Positions 1 to 8,202 of a stretch of 22,009 nt of DNA are shown piece by piece. Position numbers and translations under genes: made by a program. The notes beneath the pieces were generated by a model. The model ran no database searches, had not been told where the DNA came from, and saw only the letters and a program-made list of their open reading frames with translations. This DNA comes from Bacteroidales bacterium (GTDB taxonomy: Bacteria > Bacteroidota > Bacteroidia > Bacteroidales > ML635J-15), in the NCBI GenBank assembly GCA_023228725.1, contig JALOAQ010000045.1, forward strand, positions 1 through 22,009, in the 5' to 3' direction. The number at the start of each line of letters is the position of its first letter. Positions within the stretch are counted from its first letter, which is position 1.

Positions 1-26
1 TCTAATAAAATAGAAATTGTTTACCG

Positions 27-42
27 CTATTTTTAAAAATAG
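27..42. repeat. 16-bp perfect palindrome
   Basis: CTATTTTTAAAAATAG reads the same on both strands and has no loop. It could be an operator-like site or a weak terminator element for a gene to the left. In DNA this AT-rich a palindrome of A/T runs flanked by CT/AG may also be chance. No function is claimed. Confidence 0.3.
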
Positions 43-151
43 TAATCCAAAACTGTCAGACTAAAAAAACATAATAATTTTATGATTTTTTCATCAAAAA
101 CCAAGTGTTAAGAAAATTTTTAATTTGCGTATAAATTACAAATTTCTCATC

Positions 152-179
152 TTTGGCAAATCATTATAGCTTATTTTTG
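152..179 (+). promoter_or_regulatory. Putative Bacteroidota-type promoter for the T9SS type B gene
   Basis: TTTG at 152-155 is followed by TATTTTTG at 172-179, a perfect match to the Bacteroidota -7 consensus TAnnTTTG. The TTG to -7 spacing is 16 bp, slightly short of the usual 19-21. Transcription would start near 186 and give a leader of about 105 nt before the ATG at 292. I see no convincing riboswitch or strong hairpin in that leader. Confidence 0.4.
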
Positions 180-291
180 TTAAAAAAACACTTTTTTTTA
201 AAGAAATTTCAAATCTCAGGCAACGTTTTGCATAAAATATTTGTCTATTATAAAATAAAAGCTTATCTTTAAAAATTATTATGTACTTATT

Positions 292-3200
292 ATGAAAAAG
301 AGAATTTTTAACAAACTAATATTAACATGTTTCTTTATTTTTGTTTTTTATTCGTTATTTTCCCAAATAAATTACATAGAAAATAAAGGACAGTGGAATG
401 AGAAAATATTGTATAAACTAGAATTAAATGAAGCTGCTCTTTTTCTTGAAGAAAATTGTGTAACTTGGGCTTTAACCGATCCAAACAGCATGGCTCACTC
501 TCACGCTCATCATGGGTTTGAAGGGAGTAGTAAAAAATTATTTAAAGAAGCACACGCATACAAAGTTCATTTTAGAGGGGCAAATAAAAAGCCTAAAATT
601 CAAGCAAAAAATCCGGAATTAGATTATATAAATTATTTTATCGGGAATAATCCAATGAATTGGGCTTCAAAAGTTAAACAGTACAAAAAAGTTTTATACT
701 CGGAGATTTATTCTGGAATTGATTTATTATATTATAGCTATGATAAAGGAGTTAAATATGATTTTATTGTAAAACCCCAAGGGAATTATAAAAATATAGT
801 TTTAGAATATGAAGGCGTTGATAACATTGAAATTCAAGACAATAAATTAGTAATTTTCACAAGTGTAAATACTGTTACAGAATTACAACCTTTTGCTTAT
901 CAAATTTTTGATGATGAGAAAATTCCTATTCGTTGTGAGTATAATTTAAAGAAGAACAAACTTAGATTTGATTTTCCTGATGGTTTTGATAATTCCCGTG
1001 ATTTAATAATTGACCCATCACTAGTTTTTTCCACCTACACAGGTTCTACTGGTGATAATTGGGGTTTTACAGCAACTTGGGATTATAATGATAATGTATA
1101 TTCTGGTGGAATTGTTTTTGATATAGGTTATCCAACAAACACAGGAGCTTATCAAATAAATTTCGCAGGCGGTACAGCTCCAATTGCAGGCAGTTCATAT
1201 TACGGCGATGGCTGTGATATTGGAATTATAAAATACAATGAGGATGGAACTCAACGGCTTTATGCAACTTATCTCGGCGGAGCAAATGGGCAAGAAATGC
1301 CTCATAGCTTAATTGTTACCGAAGAAAATGATTTAGTAATTATGGGAACTACCGGTTCACCGGATTTTCCTGTTAGTGCGAATGCTTTTCAACCCACATT
1401 TGCAGGTGGCGACAGCGTAGTTTATGACAATGTTATTGGTTTTAATAATGGTGTAGATATTTTTGTTACAAAACTTAGCGAAGATGGAAGTCAATTGCTC
1501 GCAAGCACTTATATTGGTGGTAGTGGAAATGACGGATTAAATTTTAAACCACATTTTACCTACCCCGATCCTGTTACCAATGTAAATTACGTCCTAATGC
1601 ACGGAAACGACTCGCTTTATTATAATTATGCTGACGGTGCAAGAGGCGAAGTTATTGTTGACAGTAAAAACTATATTTATGTTGGAACTAATACTTTTTC
1701 AACAGATTTTCCTGTTGGTATAAACCCGGGTTATCAAACTACAAGTGGCGGAGGGCAAGATGGAATTGTTTTTAAATTTAATCAAGATTTAAGTGAACTG
1801 ATTTGGAGTTCATATTTGGGTGGAAATGAAGATGACGCTATTTTTAGTATAGATTTAAGCCCTACAGAAGATGTCTTAGTTACTGGTGCAACAGTTTCGC
1901 ATAATTTTCCAACTACAAGTGCCGCCTATAACACTTCGCATAATGGAGGCTCTACCGATGCTTTTGTATCAAAATTTAATAGTTCAGGAAACATACTTAT
2001 TGCCTCATCATACTTTGGGTCTTCTGCTTTTGACAATTCATATTTTGTAAGATCTGATAGACATGGAAATATTTTTATTACCGGTCAAACAAAAGCGCCG
2101 GCTAATGATTTAATTTATAATGCACCATACAATCTTCCAAATAGCGGGCAGTTTATAACTAAGTTTAATTCAAATTTAAGCTCTTTGGTTTGGTCCACTC
2201 GTTTTGGAACAGGAAATGGGCGACCAAATATTTCAATCACTGCTTTTGCTGTTGATGTTTGCGATCGTGTTTATTTAACTGGTTGTGGCAGAGAGTGGGC
2301 TTTATCCTATTTTGATGCCCAAGGCACTTATTTTACTTGGGATTCAGACTATGGAACCAAAGGGATGGAATTAACTCCTGATGCAATTCAAACCGAAACT
2401 GATGGACAAGATTTTTATGTTATGGTTTTAAGCGAAGATGCTTCTGAGCTTGAATATGCTAGTTTCTTTGGAGAAGTTCATTATGCGGCTTGTTCTTATT
2501 CGGGGCACGACCATGTTGATGGAGGTACAAGCCGTTTTGATAAAAAAGGAAATATCATTCAATCTGTTTGTTCTAGTTGTGGTGGCTGTCAAGAATTTCC
2601 TACGGCTCCAAATCCCGGAGTTTGGTCTGCAACTAATAATGCTGCAAATTGTAATAATGCTGTTTTTAAAATAAAAATTATAGAAAATTTAGCTGATGCA
2701 AGCTTCGACCCTGTGCCTGCTGGTTGTGCTCCTTATACTGTTAATTTTCATAATACTTCGCAAGGGACTAGTTTTGTTTGGGATTTTGGAGATGGCTCAG
2801 CAACAAGCACAGTTCAAAATCCAAGCCACACATACGAAACTGGCGGAGAATATACGGTAAGTTTAATTGTTGGCGATCCTTTAAGTTGTAATTATTACGA
2901 CACTATTCAAAGAACTTTTTCTGTAATAGAGCCTGGAATTACAACTTTACCTGATTTGGAAATTTGCCCCGGAGAAAGTATCGTTATAGGTCCTGGAGGA
3001 AGTTATCCCCAAGGCACTACATTTTCTTGGGTTCAAGGTTCTAATTTGAACAATACTTCTATTAAAAATCCAATTGCAAACCCAACAGAAACAACAGATT
3101 ACTTGTTAATTGCTTCAGGTGTGTGTGTTGATTCTTTACATCAAACTGTAAATATTTATCAACCTGATTTTGACTTATATGCTTATTCCGACACTACTAT

Positions 3201-5322
3201 TTGCCCAGGAGGGACAGCTAGTTTGTATGCCACAACTACTGGGAGTGTAGATTCTTGGGAATGGTCAACCAATACAAGTTTTTCCAATATTTTATCTAAT
3301 TCCCAAAATTTAACAGTAAACCCAAGCCAAAATACAACTTATTATGTAAGAGCTAAAGAAGATGTTTGTAATACCTTTTTAGTAGAAAATGTAAATGTAA
3401 ATATTCATGAGTTTGATTATTCAATTGTTCCTAATCAAATTTTATGCGTTGGTGATAATGCTAATCTTACAATAACAAATAATAATTCATCAGACATTTT
3501 AACTTATAATTGGCAACCTACATCAACAATTGTTAGTGGTGAAAATACAAATTCTCCTTTAGTAGCACCAAGTTCTCCAACAACTTATACGGTTACAATC
3601 ACAAATCAAATGGGCTGCACTACAACAAATTCTGTATATGTTAATATTGATGAAATTTCATGGGCTTCCCCAAATTTAGCAAATAATCCTTGTTATGGTG
3701 ATTGTCTTGGAACTGCAAGCGTTTCAGCAAATGGAATTTCTCCTTATTCTTACCTTTGGAATACTGGAAATCAAACTGCAAATGCCTCAAATTTATGCGC
3801 AGGAACTTATACTGTTACAGTTACAGATGCTAATAATTGCACTTCTGAAACTTCTATAAATATAAGTGAACCTACACAAGTTTTAAGCAGTTTCTCGAAT
3901 ATTCAACATCCAATTTGCGATGGAGTGGGTTATGGCTCTGCAACAATAAATCCAACAGGTGGCACAAGTCCTTATTCTTACTTTTGGTCAAATGGCGGAG
4001 GAAGTAATCCAACTAATAATACTTGTTTTGTTGGGCCAAATTATGTTACAATAACAGACAATAACGGTTGTCAAAGAATAGATTCTGTTTTTATGGATTC
4101 ACCCTCAGATTTAATCTCTAGTTTAAATAACTTAGTCCCTATTTCTTGTTATGGCTTTTGTGATGGTGAAATTCACATTAATGTAAATTTAGGTAATCCG
4201 CCATACACTTACATATGGTCTAATGAAGAAAGCAATGCTTCTATTACCGGACTTTGTTACGGAACTTATACATTAACAGTGATTGATGCCAATAATTGTG
4301 TAACTCACCAATATCAATATTTATCTCAACCAACAGAATTAATATTGACAACAGAAATTAGCGAAGAAATTAAATGTTTTGGCGAAACCGGTTCTATTTC
4401 TGCCTCAGTTAGTGGCGGAACTTATCCCTACTCCTATTTGTGGAGTCAAGGAAATGATGGAGCTAACTTAAATAATATTACAGCCGGAGTTTACCAAATA
4501 ACTGTTTTAGACAATAATAATTGTGAAGCACTTAGCGAAATTGAGTTGAGCCAACCAGCTTTATTAGTTATGGAAAATCTTGTAACTCATATGCTATGTA
4601 CCGGAGTTTGTAATGGTAGTATTTTTACAGAAATTGCTGGAGGAACAGAACCTTACTACTATTCTTGGTCAAATGGCTCACAAAAAGCAAATATTGAAAA
4701 CTTATGCGAAGGTGATTATGAATTAACAATAAAAGATAAGAATAATTGTAAATTAAATAGAGATTTTTCAATAATAAACCAAGATTATATTCCTGACTTA
4801 TTAGTTTCTGCAAGCGACACAATTATTTATCTTGGAGAAAATGTAAATTTATTTGCTATTTCAACAAGTCCTGGAACTTATTTATGGGATAAGCCAAAAT
4901 TTTTAACAAATCACAAAACCCAAAACCCAATTGCTAGTCCAGATGAGACTACAATGTTTTATGTTGATTTTACAGATTTAAACGGGTGTAAAAATACAGA
5001 CTCTATAAAAATTATTGTAAAAGAAGTTATTTGTGGCGATCCATTTATATATGTTCCAAATGCTTTCACTCCAAATAATGACGGCAAAAACGATTATTTT
5101 AAACCTTATTATCCTTTAAGTTTAGTTACAGAAATATTTTTTGCAGTTTACGATCGTTGGGGAAATATTGTTTTTCAAACTGAAGACATAAAAGCAAAAG
5201 GTTGGGACGGAACATATAAAGGTGAAAAATTAACCAGTGATGTTTATGTCTATTATTTGCGTGCCAGATGTTTAAATGGCGAAGAATATTCCCATAAGGG
5301 AAATGTAACTTTATTGAGATAA
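292..5322 (+). CDS. Large T9SS type B secreted surface protein (DUF7948-like, SBBP, PKD, SprB repeats)
   Basis: This is a 1676-residue modular extracellular protein. Residues 1-25 form a signal peptide (MKKR, then a hydrophobic stretch ending SLFSQ). The N-terminal domain begins with ENKGQW, typical of DUF7948. About residues 240-680 carry SBBP-type beta-propeller repeats such as SSYLGGNEDDAI and ITGQTKAP. A cysteine-containing stretch (VCSSCGGCQEFP) follows. A PKD domain with VWDFGDGS lies near residues 808-880, then Ig-like modules, then five SprB-like repeats at about 1131-1499. The last 95 or so residues, with YVPNAFTPNNDGKNDYF and YDRWGNIVFQT, are the gliding-motility-associated C-terminal domain, the T9SS type B signal. 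By family knowledge it is exported through the outer membrane and surface-attached or released. The likely role is adhesion or motility-associated surface coat, but the ligand is unknown. The gene stands alone behind its own promoter and converges on uvrA. The start ATG directly precedes the signal peptide. Confidence 0.9.
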   Translation: MKKRIFNKLILTCFFIFVFYSLFSQINYIENKGQWNEKILYKLELNEAALFLEENCVTWALTDPNSMAHSHAHHGFEGSSKKLFKEAHAYKVHFRGANKKPKIQAKNPELDYINYFIGNNPMNWASKVKQYKKVLYSEIYSGIDLLYYSYDKGVKYDFIVKPQGNYKNIVLEYEGVDNIEIQDNKLVIFTSVNTVTELQPFAYQIFDDEKIPIRCEYNLKKNKLRFDFPDGFDNSRDLIIDPSLVFSTYTGSTGDNWGFTATWDYNDNVYSGGIVFDIGYPTNTGAYQINFAGGTAPIAGSSYYGDGCDIGIIKYNEDGTQRLYATYLGGANGQEMPHSLIVTEENDLVIMGTTGSPDFPVSANAFQPTFAGGDSVVYDNVIGFNNGVDIFVTKLSEDGSQLLASTYIGGSGNDGLNFKPHFTYPDPVTNVNYVLMHGNDSLYYNYADGARGEVIVDSKNYIYVGTNTFSTDFPVGINPGYQTTSGGGQDGIVFKFNQDLSELIWSSYLGGNEDDAIFSIDLSPTEDVLVTGATVSHNFPTTSAAYNTSHNGGSTDAFVSKFNSSGNILIASSYFGSSAFDNSYFVRSDRHGNIFITGQTKAPANDLIYNAPYNLPNSGQFITKFNSNLSSLVWSTRFGTGNGRPNISITAFAVDVCDRVYLTGCGREWALSYFDAQGTYFTWDSDYGTKGMELTPDAIQTETDGQDFYVMVLSEDASELEYASFFGEVHYAACSYSGHDHVDGGTSRFDKKGNIIQSVCSSCGGCQEFPTAPNPGVWSATNNAANCNNAVFKIKIIENLADASFDPVPAGCAPYTVNFHNTSQGTSFVWDFGDGSATSTVQNPSHTYETGGEYTVSLIVGDPLSCNYYDTIQRTFSVIEPGITTLPDLEICPGESIVIGPGGSYPQGTTFSWVQGSNLNNTSIKNPIANPTETTDYLLIASGVCVDSLHQTVNIYQPDFDLYAYSDTTICPGGTASLYATTTGSVDSWEWSTNTSFSNILSNSQNLTVNPSQNTTYYVRAKEDVCNTFLVENVNVNIHEFDYSIVPNQILCVGDNANLTITNNNSSDILTYNWQPTSTIVSGENTNSPLVAPSSPTTYTVTITNQMGCTTTNSVYVNIDEISWASPNLANNPCYGDCLGTASVSANGISPYSYLWNTGNQTANASNLCAGTYTVTVTDANNCTSETSINISEPTQVLSSFSNIQHPICDGVGYGSATINPTGGTSPYSYFWSNGGGSNPTNNTCFVGPNYVTITDNNGCQRIDSVFMDSPSDLISSLNNLVPISCYGFCDGEIHINVNLGNPPYTYIWSNEESNASITGLCYGTYTLTVIDANNCVTHQYQYLSQPTELILTTEISEEIKCFGETGSISASVSGGTYPYSYLWSQGNDGANLNNITAGVYQITVLDNNNCEALSEIELSQPALLVMENLVTHMLCTGVCNGSIFTEIAGGTEPYYYSWSNGSQKANIENLCEGDYELTIKDKNNCKLNRDFSIINQDYIPDLLVSASDTIIYLGENVNLFAISTSPGTYLWDKPKFLTNHKTQNPIASPDETTMFYVDFTDLNGCKNTDSIKIIVKEVICGDPFIYVPNAFTPNNDGKNDYFKPYYPLSLVTEIFFAVYDRWGNIVFQTEDIKAKGWDGTYKGEKLTSDVYVYYLRARCLNGEEYSHKGNVTLLR
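3682..4788 (+). repeat. Five tandem SprB-like repeats inside the T9SS type B gene
   Basis: Five units of about 70-75 codons are visible. Each has the pattern C-x-G/n-x-C-x-G, then a PYSYLWS-like core, then GTYTVTVTDANNC and ending near SEPT/SQPT. The units start near residues 1131, 1203, 1278, 1352 and 1423. They are diverged at DNA level, so they are an old expansion, not a recent tandem duplication. The fourth unit lacks the second cysteine of the opening motif (KCFGETGS). SprB-type repeats are known from the mobile gliding adhesin of Flavobacterium. Confidence 0.75.
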
Positions 5323-5324
5323 AA

Positions 5325-8102
5325 TTATTTATTTAAAGCCTTGCCGGTATAAGTTCCCGAAAGTTTTAAATCTTCAGGAATTCCTTCAAATACTATTTCA
5401 CCACCTTTATTTCCACCTTCAGGACCTAAATCAATTACCCAATCTGCAAAACGGATAACCTCAGGATTATGTTCAACAATAATAATAGTATGCCCTTTAG
5501 CCCTCATTTTGTCAAAAGCCAATAAAAGCTTACCAATATCATGAAAATGAAGCCCTGTGGTAGGTTCATCAAAAACAAAAACTGTAGGATTTACTTTTTC
5601 CATACTTAAATAACTTGCTAATTTTATTCTTTGACTTTCGCCACCACTTAAGGTATTAGAAGATTGACCAAGTTTTACGTAAGACAAACCAACGTCTATA
5701 TAATTTTGCAATAAATTTGCAATTTTTTTCTCCAACCTATTATTTTCAGCTCCAAAAAACTCTACAGCTTCAGAAATCGGCATTTCTAAAATATCGAAAA
5801 TACTTTTTCCCTTATATTTTACATCTAAAATATCTTCTTTAAATCTTTTGCCATTACAAGTATCGCAAACTAAATGCACATCAGCCATAAACTGCATTCC
5901 AACAGTAATTTCGCCTTCGCCAAGGCAAGTTTCACAACGTCCTCCGGCTACATTAAAAGAAAAATGAGAAGGTTTATATCCATTTGCTTTAGCATGATTT
6001 TGCTCAGAAAAAAGTTTTCGTATTTCATCATAAGCTTTTATATAAGTTGCTGGATTTGAGCGAGATGATTTACCTATAGGATTTTGATCTACATATTCTA
6101 TGTCGCTACAAAGATTGTAATCACCTGAAATATTTGTATAATCTCCAGTTTTACCTGCAAAATGACCTAATTGTTTTTTTAAAGCAGGAAATAAAACTCC
6201 TTTTACCAAACTAGATTTTCCAGAACCGCTTACTCCCGTAACAACAGTAATTACTCCAAGCGGAAATTTTACATCAATATTTTTTAAATTATTATTTCTA
6301 GCCGAATGTATTTCAACAAAATTTCTCCACTTATTAGGTTTTTCTCGAATAGGATTTTTCAATTCAGCTTTTAAATATTTGGCAGTAAGCGTATTACTTG
6401 ATTTTAACATTTTATTTACTTCACCTGCAAAAACCACTTCGCCGCCATTTATACCAGCATAAGGACCAATATCAATAATATAATCTGCTGCTCTAATTAT
6501 TTCTTCATCATGCTCAACTACAATTACCGTATTTCCTCTATCTCGTAAATTTTTTAAAACTTTTATCAAGTTTTGAGTATCACGCGGATGAAGACCAATA
6601 CTTGGTTCGTCCAATATATAAAGCGAACCAACTAAACCTGAGCCAAAAATTGAAGCTAAATTAATTCTTTGCGATTCTCCACCAGAAAGACTAGAAGAAA
6701 GGCGATTTAAACTCAAATAAGACAAACCAACATCTAAAACAGCATCAATTCTTAAAGAAATTTCTTGAATTAAGCGTGAAGCGGTTTCTTTATCAGTTTT
6801 TGATAGCTTTAAATTTTGAAAAAACTTTTTTAAATCTTCAAAACTCATATCAACTAAATCGCCAATAGAATGATTATTTATTTTAACATAAAAAGACTCC
6901 TTTCTAAGTCTTTTACCTTTACATTCCGGACAAGTTGTTTTGCCTCTATAACGAGAAATCATAACCCTATACTGAATTTTCTGCTTTTTTTTCTCTAAAT
7001 AAGCAAAAAAATCATTTATTCCCGAAACTATAGAATTTCCATTCCACAAAAAATCTTTTTCTTCTTCGCTTAATTGATAATAAGGTCTATGAATAGGAAA
7101 ATCATATTTATTTGCTTTTGAAATAAAGTCTTTTTTCCATTTTTGCATAACATCGCCCTTCCAACAAACTACAGCCTCATCGTAAACAGATAAATTTTTG
7201 TTGGGAATAACCAAATCTTCATCAATACCAAGTATTTTTCCAAAACCCTCGCAAAGTGGACATGCACCAATAGGATTATTAAAACTAAATAAATGTTCAT
7301 GAGGAAGTTCAAACTTAATGCCATCTGCTTCAAAATTATTTGAAAACTTTGAAATTCGATTTTTTTCTTCAGCTAATACAACAACTTTACACTCATAATT
7401 TCCTTCAAAAAATGCAGTTTGAACAGAATCCGCAATCCTAACATATAAATTATCATTTTCGCGAATTACTAAACGGTCGATTATAATATCAATTACTTTG
7501 GAAACTCCTTTGCAATCTTCTTTTAAAATATCTTCAATTTTTAAAACTTTATCATTGCAATAAACTCTTGTATAACCTTGCTTTTCAATAAGAGAAATTT
7601 GCTCTGTTTTGCTCATTTCAGAATTAAACTTATAAGAAAAACATATTAAAATCCTAGATTCGTTTTCTTGACTAACAATAAAATCTACAACATCAGAAAC
7701 GCTGTCTCTTTTAACTTCTTTTCCTGATACAGGCGAAATAGTTTTTCCTATTCTTGCAAATAAAAGTTTTAAATATTCATAAATTTCTGTGCTTGTACCA
7801 ACAGTTGAACGCGGATTACGTGTATTTACTTTTTGCTGAATTGCAATAGCCGGTGGTATCCCGTCAATAAAATCAACTTCAGGTTTATTCATTCTGCCTA
7901 AAAACTGACGAGCATAAGAGGACAAACTTTCTACATATCGTCTTTGACCTTCAGCAAAAACTGTATCAAAAGCCAAAGAAGACTTACCGGAACCTGACAA
8001 TCCAGTTATTACAACTAATTTATCGTGAGGAATTTCTAAATCAATATTCTTTAAATTATGAACTCTTACACCTTTTAGTGATATTTTATCTGTTTTTTGC
8101 AT
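5325..8102 (-). CDS. uvrA: UvrABC system protein A (excinuclease ABC subunit A)
   Basis: This is the DNA-damage recognition ATPase of nucleotide excision repair. It acts in the cytoplasm as a dimer that loads UvrB at lesions. The 925 residues contain two ABC ATPase modules. Walker A sites are at about 34-41 (GLSGSGKS, Lys40) and about 625 (GVSGSGKS). Each has an ABC signature (LSGGESQRI) and Walker B (LYILDEPS; VFVFDEPT). Zinc-binding cysteine pairs are seen in CPLCEG, CPECKG and CETCLGEGE...CDTCNGKRF. The length and the intact region after residue 115 fit UvrA1 with a UvrB-binding domain, not the shorter UvrA2. In that region the CPxCG seen in many phyla reads SPVSG, which I recall as normal in Bacteroidota. 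The gene is 80 bp downstream of comEC on the same strand, with its own likely promoter. Its stop is 2 bp from the stop of the convergent T9SS gene. Confidence 0.97.
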   Translation of the reverse strand: MQKTDKISLKGVRVHNLKNIDLEIPHDKLVVITGLSGSGKSSLAFDTVFAEGQRRYVESLSSYARQFLGRMNKPEVDFIDGIPPAIAIQQKVNTRNPRSTVGTSTEIYEYLKLLFARIGKTISPVSGKEVKRDSVSDVVDFIVSQENESRILICFSYKFNSEMSKTEQISLIEKQGYTRVYCNDKVLKIEDILKEDCKGVSKVIDIIIDRLVIRENDNLYVRIADSVQTAFFEGNYECKVVVLAEEKNRISKFSNNFEADGIKFELPHEHLFSFNNPIGACPLCEGFGKILGIDEDLVIPNKNLSVYDEAVVCWKGDVMQKWKKDFISKANKYDFPIHRPYYQLSEEEKDFLWNGNSIVSGINDFFAYLEKKKQKIQYRVMISRYRGKTTCPECKGKRLRKESFYVKINNHSIGDLVDMSFEDLKKFFQNLKLSKTDKETASRLIQEISLRIDAVLDVGLSYLSLNRLSSSLSGGESQRINLASIFGSGLVGSLYILDEPSIGLHPRDTQNLIKVLKNLRDRGNTVIVVEHDEEIIRAADYIIDIGPYAGINGGEVVFAGEVNKMLKSSNTLTAKYLKAELKNPIREKPNKWRNFVEIHSARNNNLKNIDVKFPLGVITVVTGVSGSGKSSLVKGVLFPALKKQLGHFAGKTGDYTNISGDYNLCSDIEYVDQNPIGKSSRSNPATYIKAYDEIRKLFSEQNHAKANGYKPSHFSFNVAGGRCETCLGEGEITVGMQFMADVHLVCDTCNGKRFKEDILDVKYKGKSIFDILEMPISEAVEFFGAENNRLEKKIANLLQNYIDVGLSYVKLGQSSNTLSGGESQRIKLASYLSMEKVNPTVFVFDEPTTGLHFHDIGKLLLAFDKMRAKGHTIIIVEHNPEVIRFADWVIDLGPEGGNKGGEIVFEGIPEDLKLSGTYTGKALNK

Positions 8103-8172
8103 TAAAAAAAATTAATCTACAAAGAAAGGGAAAATTAAGGAAATTGAAAAATGTTTTCAACTCGTCTTTCTA

Positions 8173-8202
8173 CAAAAATACTTCATTCAATTTTTAAAAC
8201 AA
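8173..8202 (-). promoter_or_regulatory. Putative uvrA promoter overlapping the comEC 3' end
   Basis: On the minus strand TTG (8202-8200) is separated by 19 bp from TATTTTTG (8180-8173). This matches the Bacteroidota promoter form TTG-N19-TAnnTTTG. The start of transcription would be near 8166, giving a leader of about 60 nt before the uvrA ATG. The -33 element lies within the last codons of comEC, so uvrA can be expressed apart from the upstream operon. No LexA-like palindrome was recognised beside it. Confidence 0.5.

Noticed and set aside
186..291. Riboswitch in the leader of the T9SS type B gene
   Set aside because: Only a 4-bp hairpin (GCAA/TTGC) is seen; there is no conserved aptamer pattern.
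3682..4788. CRISPR or other DNA-level repeat array
   Set aside because: The periodicity is about 220 bp, follows the codon frame and is conserved at protein level only, as expected of SprB-like repeats.
5325..8102. UvrA2-type resistance or transport paralogue in place of UvrA
   Set aside because: The 925-residue length and the retained region after residue 115 fit UvrA1 with a UvrB-binding domain.
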